From positions 310,001 to 374,000 of the forward strand of contig NZ_JAQMHX010000001.1 of NCBI RefSeq assembly GCF_028331445.1: 64,000 bases of DNA. Direction: 5' to 3'. The notes under the pieces were generated by a model that searched no databases, was not told the DNA's origin, and worked only from the letters and a program-made list of their open reading frames with translations. The first letter of the stretch is position 1, and the number at the start of each line of letters is the position of its first letter. Positions 44,128-54,762 of this stretch are shown here, one piece after another. This stretch comes from Candidatus Phyllobacterium onerii. Lineage in GTDB: Bacteria; Pseudomonadota; Alphaproteobacteria; Rhizobiales; Rhizobiaceae. The position numbers and the translations under genes are program-made.

Positions 44128-45111
44128 ATGTCTGCATTCGAGATTTCCCGCCGCAACCTTTTTCTCGCATCAAGCGCCATGGCCGGCGGATTGGCAATGT
44201 CGCAGATGGTTTCTGACATTGCGGAGGCGGCTGTTCCACAATCGGACATCAAGTCACCCGGCTTCAAACGTTTCAAGCTGGGCGATTTCGAGATTACCAC
44301 CTTGCTTGACGGGCTTCGCCCCGGCGATGGTCCATTTCCAACCTTCGGCGCCAATCAGAGCCAGGAGGCAGTCGCCGAGCTGATGCGCGCCAATTTCCTG
44401 CCCGAAACGAAATTCGTCAACGGCTTCACGCCGGTTCTCATAAATACCGGATCTGAACTGGTGCTCGTCGACACAGGATTTGGTGCCGGCGGCCGCGAAA
44501 ACGGTCTTGGTCAACTGGAAGCGAATATGAAAGGCGCGGGTTACACACCTGATCAGGTGACGCTTGTCGTCATCACCCACATGCACGGCGACCACATCGG
44601 CGGCCTGATGAATGGTGAAACACCCGGCTTTCCCAACGCGCGTTACGTGGGCGGGCAGATTGAGTATGACTTCTGGACGGACGCGGCGCGCACCGGCACT
44701 CCGGCGGAAGGCAATGCCAAGGCTGTCAATGCCAAGGTCAAGCCGCTCGCCGAAAAGTTCACCTTCATCAAGGCGGGCGATGCGGTAGTCCCTGGCATCA
44801 CCAGCGAAGCGGCGTATGGCCATACGCCTGGCCACATGATTTTCCACGTCGAATCAGCCGGCAAGCATCTTGTCCTGACCGCTGACACAGCCAATCATTA
44901 CGTCGCCTCGTTGCAGCGGCCCGATTGGGAAGTTGCCTTCGACACCGACAAGGCCATGGGCGCGGCAACACGCAAGAAGGTGTTCGACATGATAGCGGCC
45001 GACAAGGTACCGTTCATTGGCTACCACATGCCATTCCCTGGTGTGGGTTTTGTCGAAAAGCAGGAAACGGGTTATCGATTCGTGCCGGCAACCTATCAAT
45101 TCGACGTCTGA
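44128..45111 (+). CDS. Tat-exported metallo-beta-lactamase-fold hydrolase
   Basis: A 327-aa protein from ATG 44128 (AAGGAGA upstream). The N-terminus has a twin-arginine signal (SRRNLFLASSAMAGGLA), so it is folded before export. The metal site HxHxDH is THMHGDHIGGL, with further ligands in YGHTPGHM, the Asp of TADTANHY and YHMPF. Lactonase-type MBL proteins have this form, but the substrate is unknown. Its last 16 bases overlap the end of the convergent ClC gene. Confidence 0.87.
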   Translation: MSAFEISRRNLFLASSAMAGGLAMSQMVSDIAEAAVPQSDIKSPGFKRFKLGDFEITTLLDGLRPGDGPFPTFGANQSQEAVAELMRANFLPETKFVNGFTPVLINTGSELVLVDTGFGAGGRENGLGQLEANMKGAGYTPDQVTLVVITHMHGDHIGGLMNGETPGFPNARYVGGQIEYDFWTDAARTGTPAEGNAKAVNAKVKPLAEKFTFIKAGDAVVPGITSEAAYGHTPGHMIFHVESAGKHLVLTADTANHYVASLQRPDWEVAFDTDKAMGAATRKKVFDMIAADKVPFIGYHMPFPGVGFVEKQETGYRFVPATYQFDV

Positions 45112-46451
45112 CCAGCGGCTTGCGCACCCTCGGCGCGCCGGCGCCGTATCGCGTCGGCGATGAACACACGCGACAGCGCGTGATATAACGGCTCGTGCGA
45201 GATGATGCGCGCGGTACCATAGCCGAGCATTGCCGTGCACATGAGCGCAATGATGCTGTCGTGGCTGCCCGTCATTTCGAGAATGATGACGAAGGCCGTC
45301 ATCGGGGCTTGGACCACGCCAGCGAAATACCCTGCCATGCCGAGAATAGCCGCCAGCCCGATACTGCTGCCGAGCAATTGGCCGACTGCGCTGCCAAAGC
45401 CTGCGCCCACCGAAAGCGATGGAGCAAATATGCCTCCCGGAATGCCCGATATCATAGACAGGAGGCCGGCGATGAGCTTCGCGAGAAAGTAGTACCACGG
45501 CAGGGCATTGCCTTCGACGGCGTATCGCGCCTGTTCATAACCTGTGCCGAAAGTCATCCCGCCGGAGAGGATACCAACCACGGCAACTGCCAGACCGCAT
45601 CCCGTCGCGAGAAGCAATAATCGGCGCATCGGTTGGGTTCCCGCCCAACGTCTTACCCGGCGCGACGCTTGGAGTGCTGCTGCACTGAAGATCGCTCCGA
45701 ATGCGCCACCACCGATTCCGCATAGAATGACGAGAAGCCAGTCGGAAAATGCGGCACTCGCCGTCGTCTCGCCAAAATAGGTGTATTTGCCGGCAAGGGC
45801 GCTCGCTGCGAGACCGGACAGGATCACCGTCGTCAGCACCAGCCCGTTGGCGCGGGATTGATAGGACCGGCCCATTTCTTCGATTGCAAAGACTATGCCT
45901 GCAAGCGGTGTGTTGAAGGCTGCGGCAACGCCTGCGGCCGAGCCCGCGAGGATAAGTCCGCGCGCATGAGCCATGCCGCCGACGCGTGCTGCCTGCAACA
46001 TGAGTGAAGCCCCCACCTGCACGGTCGGGCCCTCGCGTCCGATGGAGGCTCCGGACAACAGACCGAGCACCGTCAATAGTATCTTCCCGGCGGCCATCTT
46101 GAGCGAGAGAAGCCGTTCGCGGTCATCGTCATCGGTCAGGTGCCGGGCGGCGATGGCCTGCGGGATTCCGCTGCCTTGGGAATTCGGAAATAAGGTTATC
46201 GCCAGATAGGCGCTCAGCGCGAAGCCCGCGGGAGTGATGACCAGCGGAAGATAGGCGGTCCAGCCCGCTATCCCGGTCACCTGCTTGAACATATGCTGTG
46301 CGATGTCGGCAAGCTCGGCAAAGCCGACACTCACGACGCCTATGGCGAGCGCGCCTGCCCAGAATACCAACCGTGGGCGCCAGACGCGCGCATTGCCCCA
46401 CATCGCTTGCGAACGCCGGAGCATGGAGTTTCGACGATAGTTCGGACGCAC
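45096..46451 (-). CDS. ClC-family chloride channel/antiporter
   Basis: An inner-membrane ClC protein of 451 aa. Selectivity motifs are in order: GSGIPQ, GREGPTVQ (gating Glu) and GGIFAPSLSVGAGFG. AGIVFAIEEM carries the inner Glu typical of Cl-/H+ exchangers rather than channels. There are no CBS domains, as usual for bacterial forms. The protein may support acid resistance or anion balance. No partner gene is seen. It overlaps the convergent MBL gene by 16 bases. Confidence 0.92.
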   Translation of the reverse strand: MRPNYRRNSMLRRSQAMWGNARVWRPRLVFWAGALAIGVVSVGFAELADIAQHMFKQVTGIAGWTAYLPLVITPAGFALSAYLAITLFPNSQGSGIPQAIAARHLTDDDDRERLLSLKMAAGKILLTVLGLLSGASIGREGPTVQVGASLMLQAARVGGMAHARGLILAGSAAGVAAAFNTPLAGIVFAIEEMGRSYQSRANGLVLTTVILSGLAASALAGKYTYFGETTASAAFSDWLLVILCGIGGGAFGAIFSAAALQASRRVRRWAGTQPMRRLLLLATGCGLAVAVVGILSGGMTFGTGYEQARYAVEGNALPWYYFLAKLIAGLLSMISGIPGGIFAPSLSVGAGFGSAVGQLLGSSIGLAAILGMAGYFAGVVQAPMTAFVIILEMTGSHDSIIALMCTAMLGYGTARIISHEPLYHALSRVFIADAIRRRRAEGAQAAGQTSN

Positions 46452-46671
46452 AACCAGTCCTGCATGACCATTCTCGGAGATCTTTGCCTAGCATGTGATG
46501 GCGTGGTTCGCCAGACAAATGGAGATTTGCGGTAATCGGCCTCGGAGCTACAATATTATGCGCTGTAGTGCTCCCGAAGCGCCAGAGATTGTGGCACGCG
46601 ACAATTTTCGCCTTTTCAAACCGACATATCCATGTTACCAGCCCGTGCCAATTCACTTGAACAGAACTTGA

Positions 46672-48240
<1,569 letters not shown>

Positions 48241-48341
48241 AGCAATTCCAGGAAAAGTGGGAACCGGTTTTCCGTCCGGAGTTGCGTCAAAACAAAAGGA
48301 CAGAGCATTTCCGTATTTCGAAGAAAAACAGAAATGCTCTG
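48241..48341. repeat. Dispersed rhizobial repeat with two inverted-repeat arms
   Basis: Begins at the guaB stop. GGAAAA (48251-48256) pairs with TTTTCC (48268-48273). The core TCCGTCCGGAGTTGCGTCA follows, then an 11-bp perfect inverted repeat, CAGAGCATTTC (48301-48311) and GAAATGCTCTG (48331-48341). The core recurs, shortened, at 15033. This form is familiar from many rhizobial genomes, from memory only. Confidence 0.65.
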
Positions 48342-48359
48342 ATCCAAAAGGGAAGGGCA

Positions 48360-48899
48360 ATGTCTGATATAGCCCTTCGCAATCACTTCTCGGCCATGGC
48401 GCGCAACAGCGCCTGGTCGAATTTCCGGCTGCTCACTGCATGTGAGCAACTTACCGACGCCGAGTTTGCTCAAGAGCGTACCAGCTTCTTCCCGTCCATC
48501 CAGTTGACGCTGAACCATAATCTTATCGTCGATCACATTTACATGGCCGATATGATCGGCAAAGGACGCAGGAATATCGGCCTCGTCGGCGATATACCCT
48601 ATCCCAAAGCGTCCGACCTGAAGCAGGCGCAGACGGAGTTCGATAGCAGCCTCATCGGCTTCTGTGACGATATCGAGCCCGAAGACCTCGACAAGATCGT
48701 ATCGATCACATGGGGGACTGGGGACACTTCGCAAGAGCCGATCTACCTCTTGCTATCGCACCTTTTTGTGCACCAGATCCATCACCGCGGGCAGGCGCAT
48801 GCCATGCTGGCAGGCACCAATGTTCCGCCGCCGCAACTCGACGAATTCTTTCTGAACTACGACAGACAACGACGCCAGGGCGAGCCTTACACCGCTTAG
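48360..48899 (+). CDS. DinB-family protein
   Basis: A 179-aa four-helix DinB/YfiT-fold protein with probable metal-dependent activity; relatives use thiol cofactors. Histidines near the metal site are in LNHNLIVDHIYMAD and HLFVHQIHHRGQAHAM, the family's His triad pattern. AGGGAAGGGC precedes ATG 48360. Substrate unknown. A repeat lies between it and guaB, so co-transcription is possible but not clear. Confidence 0.85.
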   Translation: MSDIALRNHFSAMARNSAWSNFRLLTACEQLTDAEFAQERTSFFPSIQLTLNHNLIVDHIYMADMIGKGRRNIGLVGDIPYPKASDLKQAQTEFDSSLIGFCDDIEPEDLDKIVSITWGTGDTSQEPIYLLLSHLFVHQIHHRGQAHAMLAGTNVPPPQLDEFFLNYDRQRRQGEPYTA

Positions 48900-48926
48900 C
48901 GCCGGTCTAGCCTATTGATGTCGAGT

Positions 48927-48973
48927 GGTATATCCTCTACATTATATCGAGAATATAATTATTGGGATATACC
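48927..48973. promoter_or_regulatory. Nested (concentric) inverted-repeat operator of vapBC
   Basis: The outer arms GGTATATCC (48927-48935) and GGATATACC (48965-48973) and the inner arms ATTATAT (48941-48947) and ATATAAT (48953-48959) share one centre at 48950. The right outer arm abuts the antitoxin ATG. The inner arm contains TATAAT, a possible -10. The layout fits cooperative repression by VapB/VapC complexes. Confidence 0.7.
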
Positions 48974-49216
48974 ATGCCGCTTTATATTAAAGACGACAGG
49001 ATCGATGAGCTGGCTCGCCGCTATCAAGCTGCGATTAAGGCCACCTCCAAGACCGAAGCAGTGAAGAAAGCTTTGCAGCGTGCTTTGGATGAGCAGAACG
49101 CGCAACTCAGCTTGGCTGATATTGTGTCCGATTTCGCCCGGGAGTTGAGACGCAAAGGAAATGTGGAAAAAGGGCTCCCGGCAGACAAGCAATTTCGGGA
49201 CAGTTTGTATGACTAA
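48974..49216 (+). CDS. vapB: VapB-type antitoxin (Rv0623-like)
   Basis: An 80-aa antitoxin. The N-terminal part (MPLYIKDDRIDELARRYQAA, TSKTEAVKKALQRALDEQ) is the short DNA-binding domain of the Rv0623/VapB group. The C-terminal arm (ADIVSDFARELRRKG to RDSLYD) likely blocks the toxin active site. The start at 48974 directly follows the operator; an upstream TTG adds four residues. It lies 32 bases before the PIN toxin. Confidence 0.85.
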   Translation: MPLYIKDDRIDELARRYQAAIKATSKTEAVKKALQRALDEQNAQLSLADIVSDFARELRRKGNVEKGLPADKQFRDSLYD

Positions 49217-49248
49217 CTTCTTGTATACTTGCCTGCTCGGTTGACGTC

Positions 49249-49644
49249 ATGTTCATAGATGCTTCGGCGATGGTATCGATGATGACCGGCGAGAGCGATG
49301 CTCGTTCCCTCGCTACAAAAATGGAGACGTCACCCCAGCGTGTAACCTCTCCAGCTGCCGTGTGGGAGACCGCAGTCAATATAGCTCGAATCCTGAACCT
49401 TCCGATTGAGACAGCCACGCCCGCCGTTCAGGATTTTTTGGAGTTGGCAGCGATCGAGTTGGTGGGAATACCACCGCAGGGGGCTTTTCTCGCGCTTGAA
49501 GCTTTTGATCGCTACGGCAAGGGCCGTCATCCAGCAAATCTCAACTTTGGCGACTGTTTCGCCTATGCCTGCGCCCGCTTTTACGGAATGCCCTTGCTCT
49601 ACAACGGCAATGATTTTCCGCAGACTGACATTGATCCCGCCTGA
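49249..49644 (+). CDS. vapC: PIN-domain ribonuclease toxin VapC
   Basis: A 131-aa PIN-domain toxin that cuts specific RNAs, usually tRNA or rRNA loops. The acidic catalytic residues are in place: Asp4 in MFIDASAM, Glu40 in AAVWETAV, Asp101 in NFGDCFAYA and Asp near the C-terminus (NGNDFPQTD). The ribosome-binding signal before ATG 49249 is weak, favouring translation coupled to vapB. The active site looks intact, so the pair may be functional. Confidence 0.88.
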   Translation: MFIDASAMVSMMTGESDARSLATKMETSPQRVTSPAAVWETAVNIARILNLPIETATPAVQDFLELAAIELVGIPPQGAFLALEAFDRYGKGRHPANLNFGDCFAYACARFYGMPLLYNGNDFPQTDIDPA

Positions 49645-49658
49645 TTAACGTTGACCTG

Positions 49659-50708
49659 TCATGGAATGATCTTCCGTTCCCGAAGGTCGCGGAAGACACG
49701 CATGAACATCTCCTCCGTATCGACATATTCATGGAACCCGGCCCGCCGCAGCCGGGAGCCATCGGCAAAGAAATCATAATCCCAGCCAAAGACCGCATCG
49801 CCGAAGCCCCAGGACGACACATCTTTGTAGGGTGTCCTGGCAAGACCATGCTTCTCGATCATGCGATTCCATAAATCTTCCTTGTCCGCCATGACGACGT
49901 TCAGCGACATCGGTAGCGGCGGCGCGACCTCCAGATTGAAAAACCGCGCAATCTTCGGCCACATCTCGCTCCAGCGGAAAAGATCGCCGTTGTTGATGTT
50001 GAACGCTTGATTGCCACAGTGCGGGTTCGTTGCGATAAACACCGTTGCCCGCGCCAAAAGCCCGGCATCCGTCATTTCCAGCAAACTGTCATAGGCGCCG
50101 GGTTTACCGGGAAAGCGCAGCGGAATGCCGAGTTCTTTCGACATCGAGGCATAGACGGCGATCACCGAAGCAAGGTTCATGGGATTGCCGAGCGCAAAGC
50201 CCACGACGACCGACGGCCGTAATGCCGACCACGTCCAGCTCTTTCCCTTCTGTAATGCCTCCAAAAAATCCTGCTGATCGATGTTGAATTCCGGCGGCAT
50301 GTGGTTGGCATCGGTCTCGCGCGCCGGTGTCTTGAATGGGCCAAGATGCGCGCCATAGACCTTGTAACCCTGCATCAGGCTGATGTGTTCGAGCTCGGGC
50401 GCGATTGGCTCGATTGCGTTGACCGCATTCATCAGCATGGCGAGGTTTGGCGGCACAAGCTCGCCCCAACTCGGCCGGTCTTGATAGGCCGCGTAAAAGA
50501 CATGGGTCACGTCGGTGAGATGTGCGAGTTTCGCTTTGGCCTCCGCTATGTCGAGCAGGTCGACCGCAATGTGGCTGACTTTCCCGGTTCGGGCACCGCC
50601 GCGGCGCGACAGGCCAATAATTTCCCAGTCGCCCAATTCGACAAGGTGCGAAATCAGATTGCCACCGATGATGCCATTGGCACCAACAACAACCGCTTTT
50701 TTGGTCAT
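49659..50708 (-). CDS. PRISE-like SDR family oxidoreductase
   Basis: A 349-aa extended SDR like the progesterone 5-beta-reductase/iridoid synthase group, which reduce activated C=C bonds with NADPH. The N-terminus AVVVGANGIIGGNLISHLVE is the dinucleotide fold. The region THVFYAAYQDRPSW and the Lys/Tyr pair in LMQGYKVYGAHLGPF follow the PRISE pattern. Substrate unknown. GGAGATTTT precedes ATG 50708. It is divergent from a LysR gene across 105 bases containing a perfect palindrome. Confidence 0.75.
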   Translation of the reverse strand: MTKKAVVVGANGIIGGNLISHLVELGDWEIIGLSRRGGARTGKVSHIAVDLLDIAEAKAKLAHLTDVTHVFYAAYQDRPSWGELVPPNLAMLMNAVNAIEPIAPELEHISLMQGYKVYGAHLGPFKTPARETDANHMPPEFNIDQQDFLEALQKGKSWTWSALRPSVVVGFALGNPMNLASVIAVYASMSKELGIPLRFPGKPGAYDSLLEMTDAGLLARATVFIATNPHCGNQAFNINNGDLFRWSEMWPKIARFFNLEVAPPLPMSLNVVMADKEDLWNRMIEKHGLARTPYKDVSSWGFGDAVFGWDYDFFADGSRLRRAGFHEYVDTEEMFMRVFRDLRERKIIP

Positions 50709-50720
50709 TTCAAAATCTCC

Positions 50721-50737
50721 GTTTCAGATTCTGAAAC
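50721..50737. promoter_or_regulatory. Palindromic operator between the SDR and LysR genes
   Basis: GTTTCAGATTCTGAAAC is a perfect 17-bp palindrome containing a T-N11-A LysR-type box, 13 bases before the SDR ATG and 76 bases before the LysR ATG. Probably the LysR binding site that controls the SDR. Confidence 0.65.
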
Positions 50738-50813
50738 AGATATGATTCATTCATGCAACTTTGCGTAGTAGTCAAAAAATGATAACATTCATAAGCAATC
50801 CTTTGAGGTAATA

Positions 50814-51740
50814 ATGGATAGATTCGCTGCGATGAAGACGTTTGTCCGTGTTGCGGAGCTTGGCACTTTATCCGCGGCGGCGCGCGAACTTGGCCTGACT
50901 CAGCCGGCGGTCAGCCAGCAGGTGGCAGCTTTGGAGCGGCATCTGGACGTGCGTCTGTTTCACAGATCTACGCGCCAGCTCGCGCTTACCGAAGCTGGCG
51001 AAACCTATTATCAGCATGCACGGCAAATCCTGCAGGCGGTGGACGAGGCGGAAGAGAGCGCTGGCGAATTATCCACGACGCTGCGCGGAAACCTTCGTAT
51101 TCATGGTCCTGTCGGTTTTGGCCAGATGCATCTTTCACCCATAATCATCGAGTTTCAGCGCCTGCATCCTGACCTTACGATTGAACTTGTCCTCGATGAC
51201 CGCTTTGCAGATCTGATTGCAGAAGGCGTTGATGTTGCGATCCGCTTCGGCGATCTGAAATCCTCCGATCTTATTGCCAGAAAACTTGCCACATTCGAAC
51301 GCATACTCGTGGCTTCGCCGGATTATATCGCTGCCCACGGCAAGCCCCGGACACCGGACGAACTTATCCAGCATCGCTACATCCGGTTCGCATGGTCACC
51401 ACAGGGCGAATCGATTCCCCTGATCGGCCCTGGTGGCGCTCTCGTAGCGCCAATCCGCTCTACGTTCCTTGCCAACAATGCCTTTGTCCTGAATGAAGCA
51501 CTGTGCGCTGGTCTCGGCATTGGCGGGGCGCAAGTCCCGCTGATCCAGCCACTGCTTGATTCGGGCAAGCTCGTTCGGATTCTTCGCGATTATGCCTATG
51601 CGTCGATGGATGTGCACGTGGTCTATGCGACTGCTCGCTTCCTGCCGCGCAAGGTTCGCGCCTTTATCGACCATCTGGCAACCAGTCTGCAGGCAATACC
51701 GGGCTTGCGCACAAATCGCATCCCTGAAAAGAACGTATAA
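50814..51740 (+). CDS. LysR-type regulator next to the PRISE-like SDR
   Basis: A 308-aa LysR regulator. The DNA-binding part has ARELGLTQPAVSQQVAALER (helix-turn-helix at about 19-45). The effector domain shows LILVLD-type strands and EGVDVAIRFGDLKSSDLIAR. GAGG precedes ATG 50814. By divergent placement it likely regulates the SDR, and possibly the MAPEG gene that follows 20 bases after. Effector unknown. Confidence 0.87.
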   Translation: MDRFAAMKTFVRVAELGTLSAAARELGLTQPAVSQQVAALERHLDVRLFHRSTRQLALTEAGETYYQHARQILQAVDEAEESAGELSTTLRGNLRIHGPVGFGQMHLSPIIIEFQRLHPDLTIELVLDDRFADLIAEGVDVAIRFGDLKSSDLIARKLATFERILVASPDYIAAHGKPRTPDELIQHRYIRFAWSPQGESIPLIGPGGALVAPIRSTFLANNAFVLNEALCAGLGIGGAQVPLIQPLLDSGKLVRILRDYAYASMDVHVVYATARFLPRKVRAFIDHLATSLQAIPGLRTNRIPEKNV

Positions 51741-51759
51741 ACGAACAGCAGGAGGGACC

Positions 51760-52185
51760 ATGTCACAAACCGCAATTTTCTGGCCAATGATCGCGCTGAC
51801 TTTTCTTATTTATTGTGTCTATGCCGTCCTTATGCTTCGCCGTCGGCAAGCAGTTCTCAGCGGCCAGGCCAGCGCAAGGGATTTCAAGCTGCCGTTGAAA
51901 GAGCCGGAGGCCAGCGTTGCGACGGTTCGCAACTTGATCAATCTCTACGAATTGCCGATGCTGTTCTATGTCGTCTGCCTGGCGCTCTATGCCGTCAACG
52001 GCGCCACATTGCTTGCCGTAATCATCGCCTGGTGTTTTGTCGCAATGCGAGCGGTCCACACCTGTGTGCACATAACATCCAACCGGCTTGCCCTTCGCCA
52101 GCCGATCTTCGTCCTCGGCTTTATCCTCAATGGGGCGTTGTGGGTCATGCTGGCGTTGCATCTCGCTGTCCCACCTGTGGTTTAA
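51760..52185 (+). CDS. MAPEG-family membrane protein
   Basis: A 141-aa four-helix integral membrane protein of the MAPEG type (glutathione-linked eicosanoid metabolism superfamily in eukaryotes; unknown in bacteria). Visible features are the hydrophobic start IFWPMIALTFLIYCVYAVLM and the family segment NLYELPMLFYVVCLALYA. RAVHTCVHITSNRLALRQPI carries the conserved Arg/His. AGGAGGGACC sets ATG 51760. It follows the LysR gene by 20 bases and overlaps the convergent oxyR end by 4 bases. Confidence 0.83.
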   Translation: MSQTAIFWPMIALTFLIYCVYAVLMLRRRQAVLSGQASARDFKLPLKEPEASVATVRNLINLYELPMLFYVVCLALYAVNGATLLAVIIAWCFVAMRAVHTCVHITSNRLALRQPIFVLGFILNGALWVMLALHLAVPPVV

Positions 52186-53111
52186 GCGGCAAGATCGTCC
52201 AGTTCATCCGCCGAAATCATCAACCGGCGGCTGCAATCGACGATTGTAATCGCCAGCGCTTCGAAGTCCTCGCGCCGCTCGCTCTGCTTGCGCCAGATCA
52301 AGCCGATTTCGCGTGAAGGTTCCGGATCGGCAAAAGCGACGATGCGGACGTTATTGCGGCCGGCTTCGGTGCGCACGGCAATCTCGGGGATCAGCGTCAG
52401 TCCCATGCCATGGCCGACCATCTGCAGCAACGTCGCCATGCTGGTCGCGCCATAGTTGACCAATTGGCGTTGCTTCACATTGCTGCACACGGCCAGCGCC
52501 TGATCGCGCAGGCAATGACCCTCCTCCAGCAGAAGCAACCGCTCAAGCGCGACGTCTTCCTGAGTCATGGGCGAGGTGAGAACGTCGATGTCATTGTTCG
52601 ATGTTGCGATGAGGAAGCGATCGCGAAACAGCGGTTTGGCGACCGTACCTTCGCCTTCTATCGGTAGGGCAGCGATGATGGCGTCCAGATCGCCAAGGCG
52701 CAGATCCTCGACGAGCTTCGAGGTAACGGCTTCACGCAGTTCGATCGCAAGTTCTGGATAGGTCTCGCGGAGATCCGGGATCAGCAGCGGCAGCAGATAA
52801 GGTGCAATCGTCGGAATAATGCCAAGCCGCAGCCGCCCCCTCAAGGTGCCACGCCTTTGTCCCGCAAGTTCCTCAAGCGAGCGAATTTCATCGAGAATGC
52901 CGCGTATGCGCGGCAGCAGACGCCTACCCATCTCGGTGAGCACGACCGTCCGCCGCGTCCGCTCAAACAGCGTGGCTCCGAGGAGCAGTTCCATTTCCGC
53001 GATCTGCGCCGAGAGGGCAGGCTGAGATATGCGTGCCATCTCCGCAGCTTTGCGGAAATGCAGCGTGTTGGCGAGAATGTCGAAATAGCGCATTTGGCGA
53101 ACTGAAAACAT
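52182..53111 (-). CDS. oxyR: Hydrogen peroxide-inducible LysR regulator OxyR
   Basis: A peroxide sensor of 309 aa. The helix-turn-helix is at about 18-45. The two redox cysteines, Cys200 and Cys209 in EEGHCLRDQALAVCSN, match E. coli Cys199/Cys208 with the same spacing, so disulfide sensing is expected. It is divergent from katA, and an OxyR-like box directly abuts its ATG, which suggests autoregulation. Confidence 0.93.
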   Translation of the reverse strand: MFSVRQMRYFDILANTLHFRKAAEMARISQPALSAQIAEMELLLGATLFERTRRTVVLTEMGRRLLPRIRGILDEIRSLEELAGQRRGTLRGRLRLGIIPTIAPYLLPLLIPDLRETYPELAIELREAVTSKLVEDLRLGDLDAIIAALPIEGEGTVAKPLFRDRFLIATSNNDIDVLTSPMTQEDVALERLLLLEEGHCLRDQALAVCSNVKQRQLVNYGATSMATLLQMVGHGMGLTLIPEIAVRTEAGRNNVRIVAFADPEPSREIGLIWRKQSERREDFEALAITIVDCSRRLMISADELDDLAA

Positions 53112-53128
53112 GATAAGTAAATCCTATC
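53112..53128. promoter_or_regulatory. OxyR-like binding site
   Basis: GATAAGTAAATCCTATC matches most positions of the OxyR half-motif GATAGGTTnAACCTATC. It starts one base before the oxyR coding sequence and lies about 125 bases upstream of katA. A weaker second half may extend to about 53150. Likely controls both genes. Confidence 0.6.
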
Positions 53129-53252
53129 AATAATCATTCTAAAATCAATTGGAAACTATGATTAGAAAGGTTCTATGGTGCGGTTGAGAACGCGGCAGCG
53201 CTAGCGCGCCTGCGGTTCCTATTGTCAAAACGCGAGATTCGAGGAGAAGCCA

Positions 53253-54749
53253 ATGGCTGACCGTCCAACATTGACGACAACCGCCGGTGCACCGGTATCC
53301 GACAACCAGAATTCCAGAACCGCCGGCGAGCGCGGTCCGGTTCTGCTGGACGACTATCAGCTCCTGGAAAAGCTCGCGCATCAGAATCGCGAGCGCATCC
53401 CTGAGCGTGTTGTTCACGCCAAGGGCTGGGGCGCGTTCGGCACACTGAAAATCACCGGCGACATTTCCAAATACACCAAGGCCAAGGCTTTGCAGCCGGG
53501 TACCGAAACGCCGCTGCTTCTGCGTTTTTCCACGGTTGCCGGTGAACTTGGCGCAGCCGATGCCGAGCGTGACGTTCGCGGCTTTGCGCTGAAGTTCTAC
53601 ACCAGCGAAGGCAATTGGGATCTCGTCGGCAACAACACGCCGGTCTTCTTCGTCCGCGATCCGCTGAAGTTCCCCGATTTCATCCACACGCAGAAGCGTC
53701 ATCCGCGCACCAATATGCGTTCCACCACTGCCATGTGGGATTTCTGGTCGCTGTCGCCGGAAAGCCTGCATCAAGTCACGATCCTCATGTCGGACCGCGG
53801 CCTGCCCGTCGCGCCGATGTACATGAACGGCTACGGCTCGCATACGTATTCGTTTTGGAACGATGCCGGCGAGCGCGTCTGGGTGAAGTTCCACTTCAAG
53901 ACGCAGCAGGGTCACAAGTTCTACACCAATGCCGAGGCCGAAACGCTCATCGGCAAGTCGCGCGAAACCTATCAGGAAGAGCTGTTCGGCGGCATCGAGC
54001 GCGGCGAGTTCCCGAAATGGACTGTCCAGGTCCAGATCATGACCGAGACGCAGGCGGAACAAACCTCATACAATCCGTTCGACCTGACCAAGGTCTGGCC
54101 GCATGGTGAATTCCCGCCACTCGAAATCGGTGTCATGGAACTCAACCGCAATGCCGACAACTATTTCGCCGAAATCGAGCAGGCCGCGTTCTCGCCCTCG
54201 AATGTCGTGCCCGGCATCGGTCATTCGCCGGACAAGATGTTGCAAGCCCGCGTCTTCTCCTATGCAGATGCGCATCGCTATCGCCTCGGCACGCATTATG
54301 AAGCGCTCCCCGTCAACCAGCCGAAATGCCCGGTCCACAATTACCACAAGGATGGCCAGATGAATTTCTTCGGCCAGAAGTCCGGCAATGTCGACGCCTA
54401 TTACGAGCCGAACAGCTTCTCCGGTGCTGTCGAACAGCCTTCGGCAAAAGAGCCGCCGTTGAAGCTTTCGGGTGATGCGGACCGCTACAACCACCGTATC
54501 GGCAATGACGATTACGGCCAGGTGACGGCCTTGTTCAACCTGTTCGACGCCGGTCAGCGCTCGCGCCTGTTCTCCAACATCGCTGCGGCGATGGATGGCG
54601 TGCCGGGGGCAATCATCGAACGGCAGCTTGTGCATTTCCAGCGTGTCCATCCGGAATACGAGGCCGGTGTTCGCGCGGCATTGAAGGAAGCGCACGGTTA
54701 CGAGGCGAGCACTATCTCGCAGGAAGAAAAAGGCGTCGCTGCCGAGTAA
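53253..54749 (+). CDS. katA: Monofunctional heme catalase
   Basis: Breaks hydrogen peroxide into water and oxygen in the cytoplasm. A 498-aa clade 3 (small-subunit) catalase. The active-site His55 is in [10 protein letters not shown], Asn lies in the [15 protein letters not shown] region, and the heme-ligand Tyr337 is in [19 protein letters not shown]-binding residues typical of the clade appear in the following segment. GAGGAGAAGCC precedes ATG 53253. Divergent from oxyR, which very likely activates it. Confidence 0.96.
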   Translation: MADRPTLTTTAGAPVSDNQNSRTAGERGPVLLDDYQLLEKLAHQNRERIPERVVHAKGWGAFGTLKITGDISKYTKAKALQPGTETPLLLRFSTVAGELGAADAERDVRGFALKFYTSEGNWDLVGNNTPVFFVRDPLKFPDFIHTQKRHPRTNMRSTTAMWDFWSLSPESLHQVTILMSDRGLPVAPMYMNGYGSHTYSFWNDAGERVWVKFHFKTQQGHKFYTNAEAETLIGKSRETYQEELFGGIERGEFPKWTVQVQIMTETQAEQTSYNPFDLTKVWPHGEFPPLEIGVMELNRNADNYFAEIEQAAFSPSNVVPGIGHSPDKMLQARVFSYADAHRYRLGTHYEALPVNQPKCPVHNYHKDGQMNFFGQKSGNVDAYYEPNSFSGAVEQPSAKEPPLKLSGDADRYNHRIGNDDYGQVTALFNLFDAGQRSRLFSNIAAAMDGVPGAIIERQLVHFQRVHPEYEAGVRAALKEAHGYEASTISQEEKGVAAE

Positions 54750-54762
54750 ATACTCGACGTTC

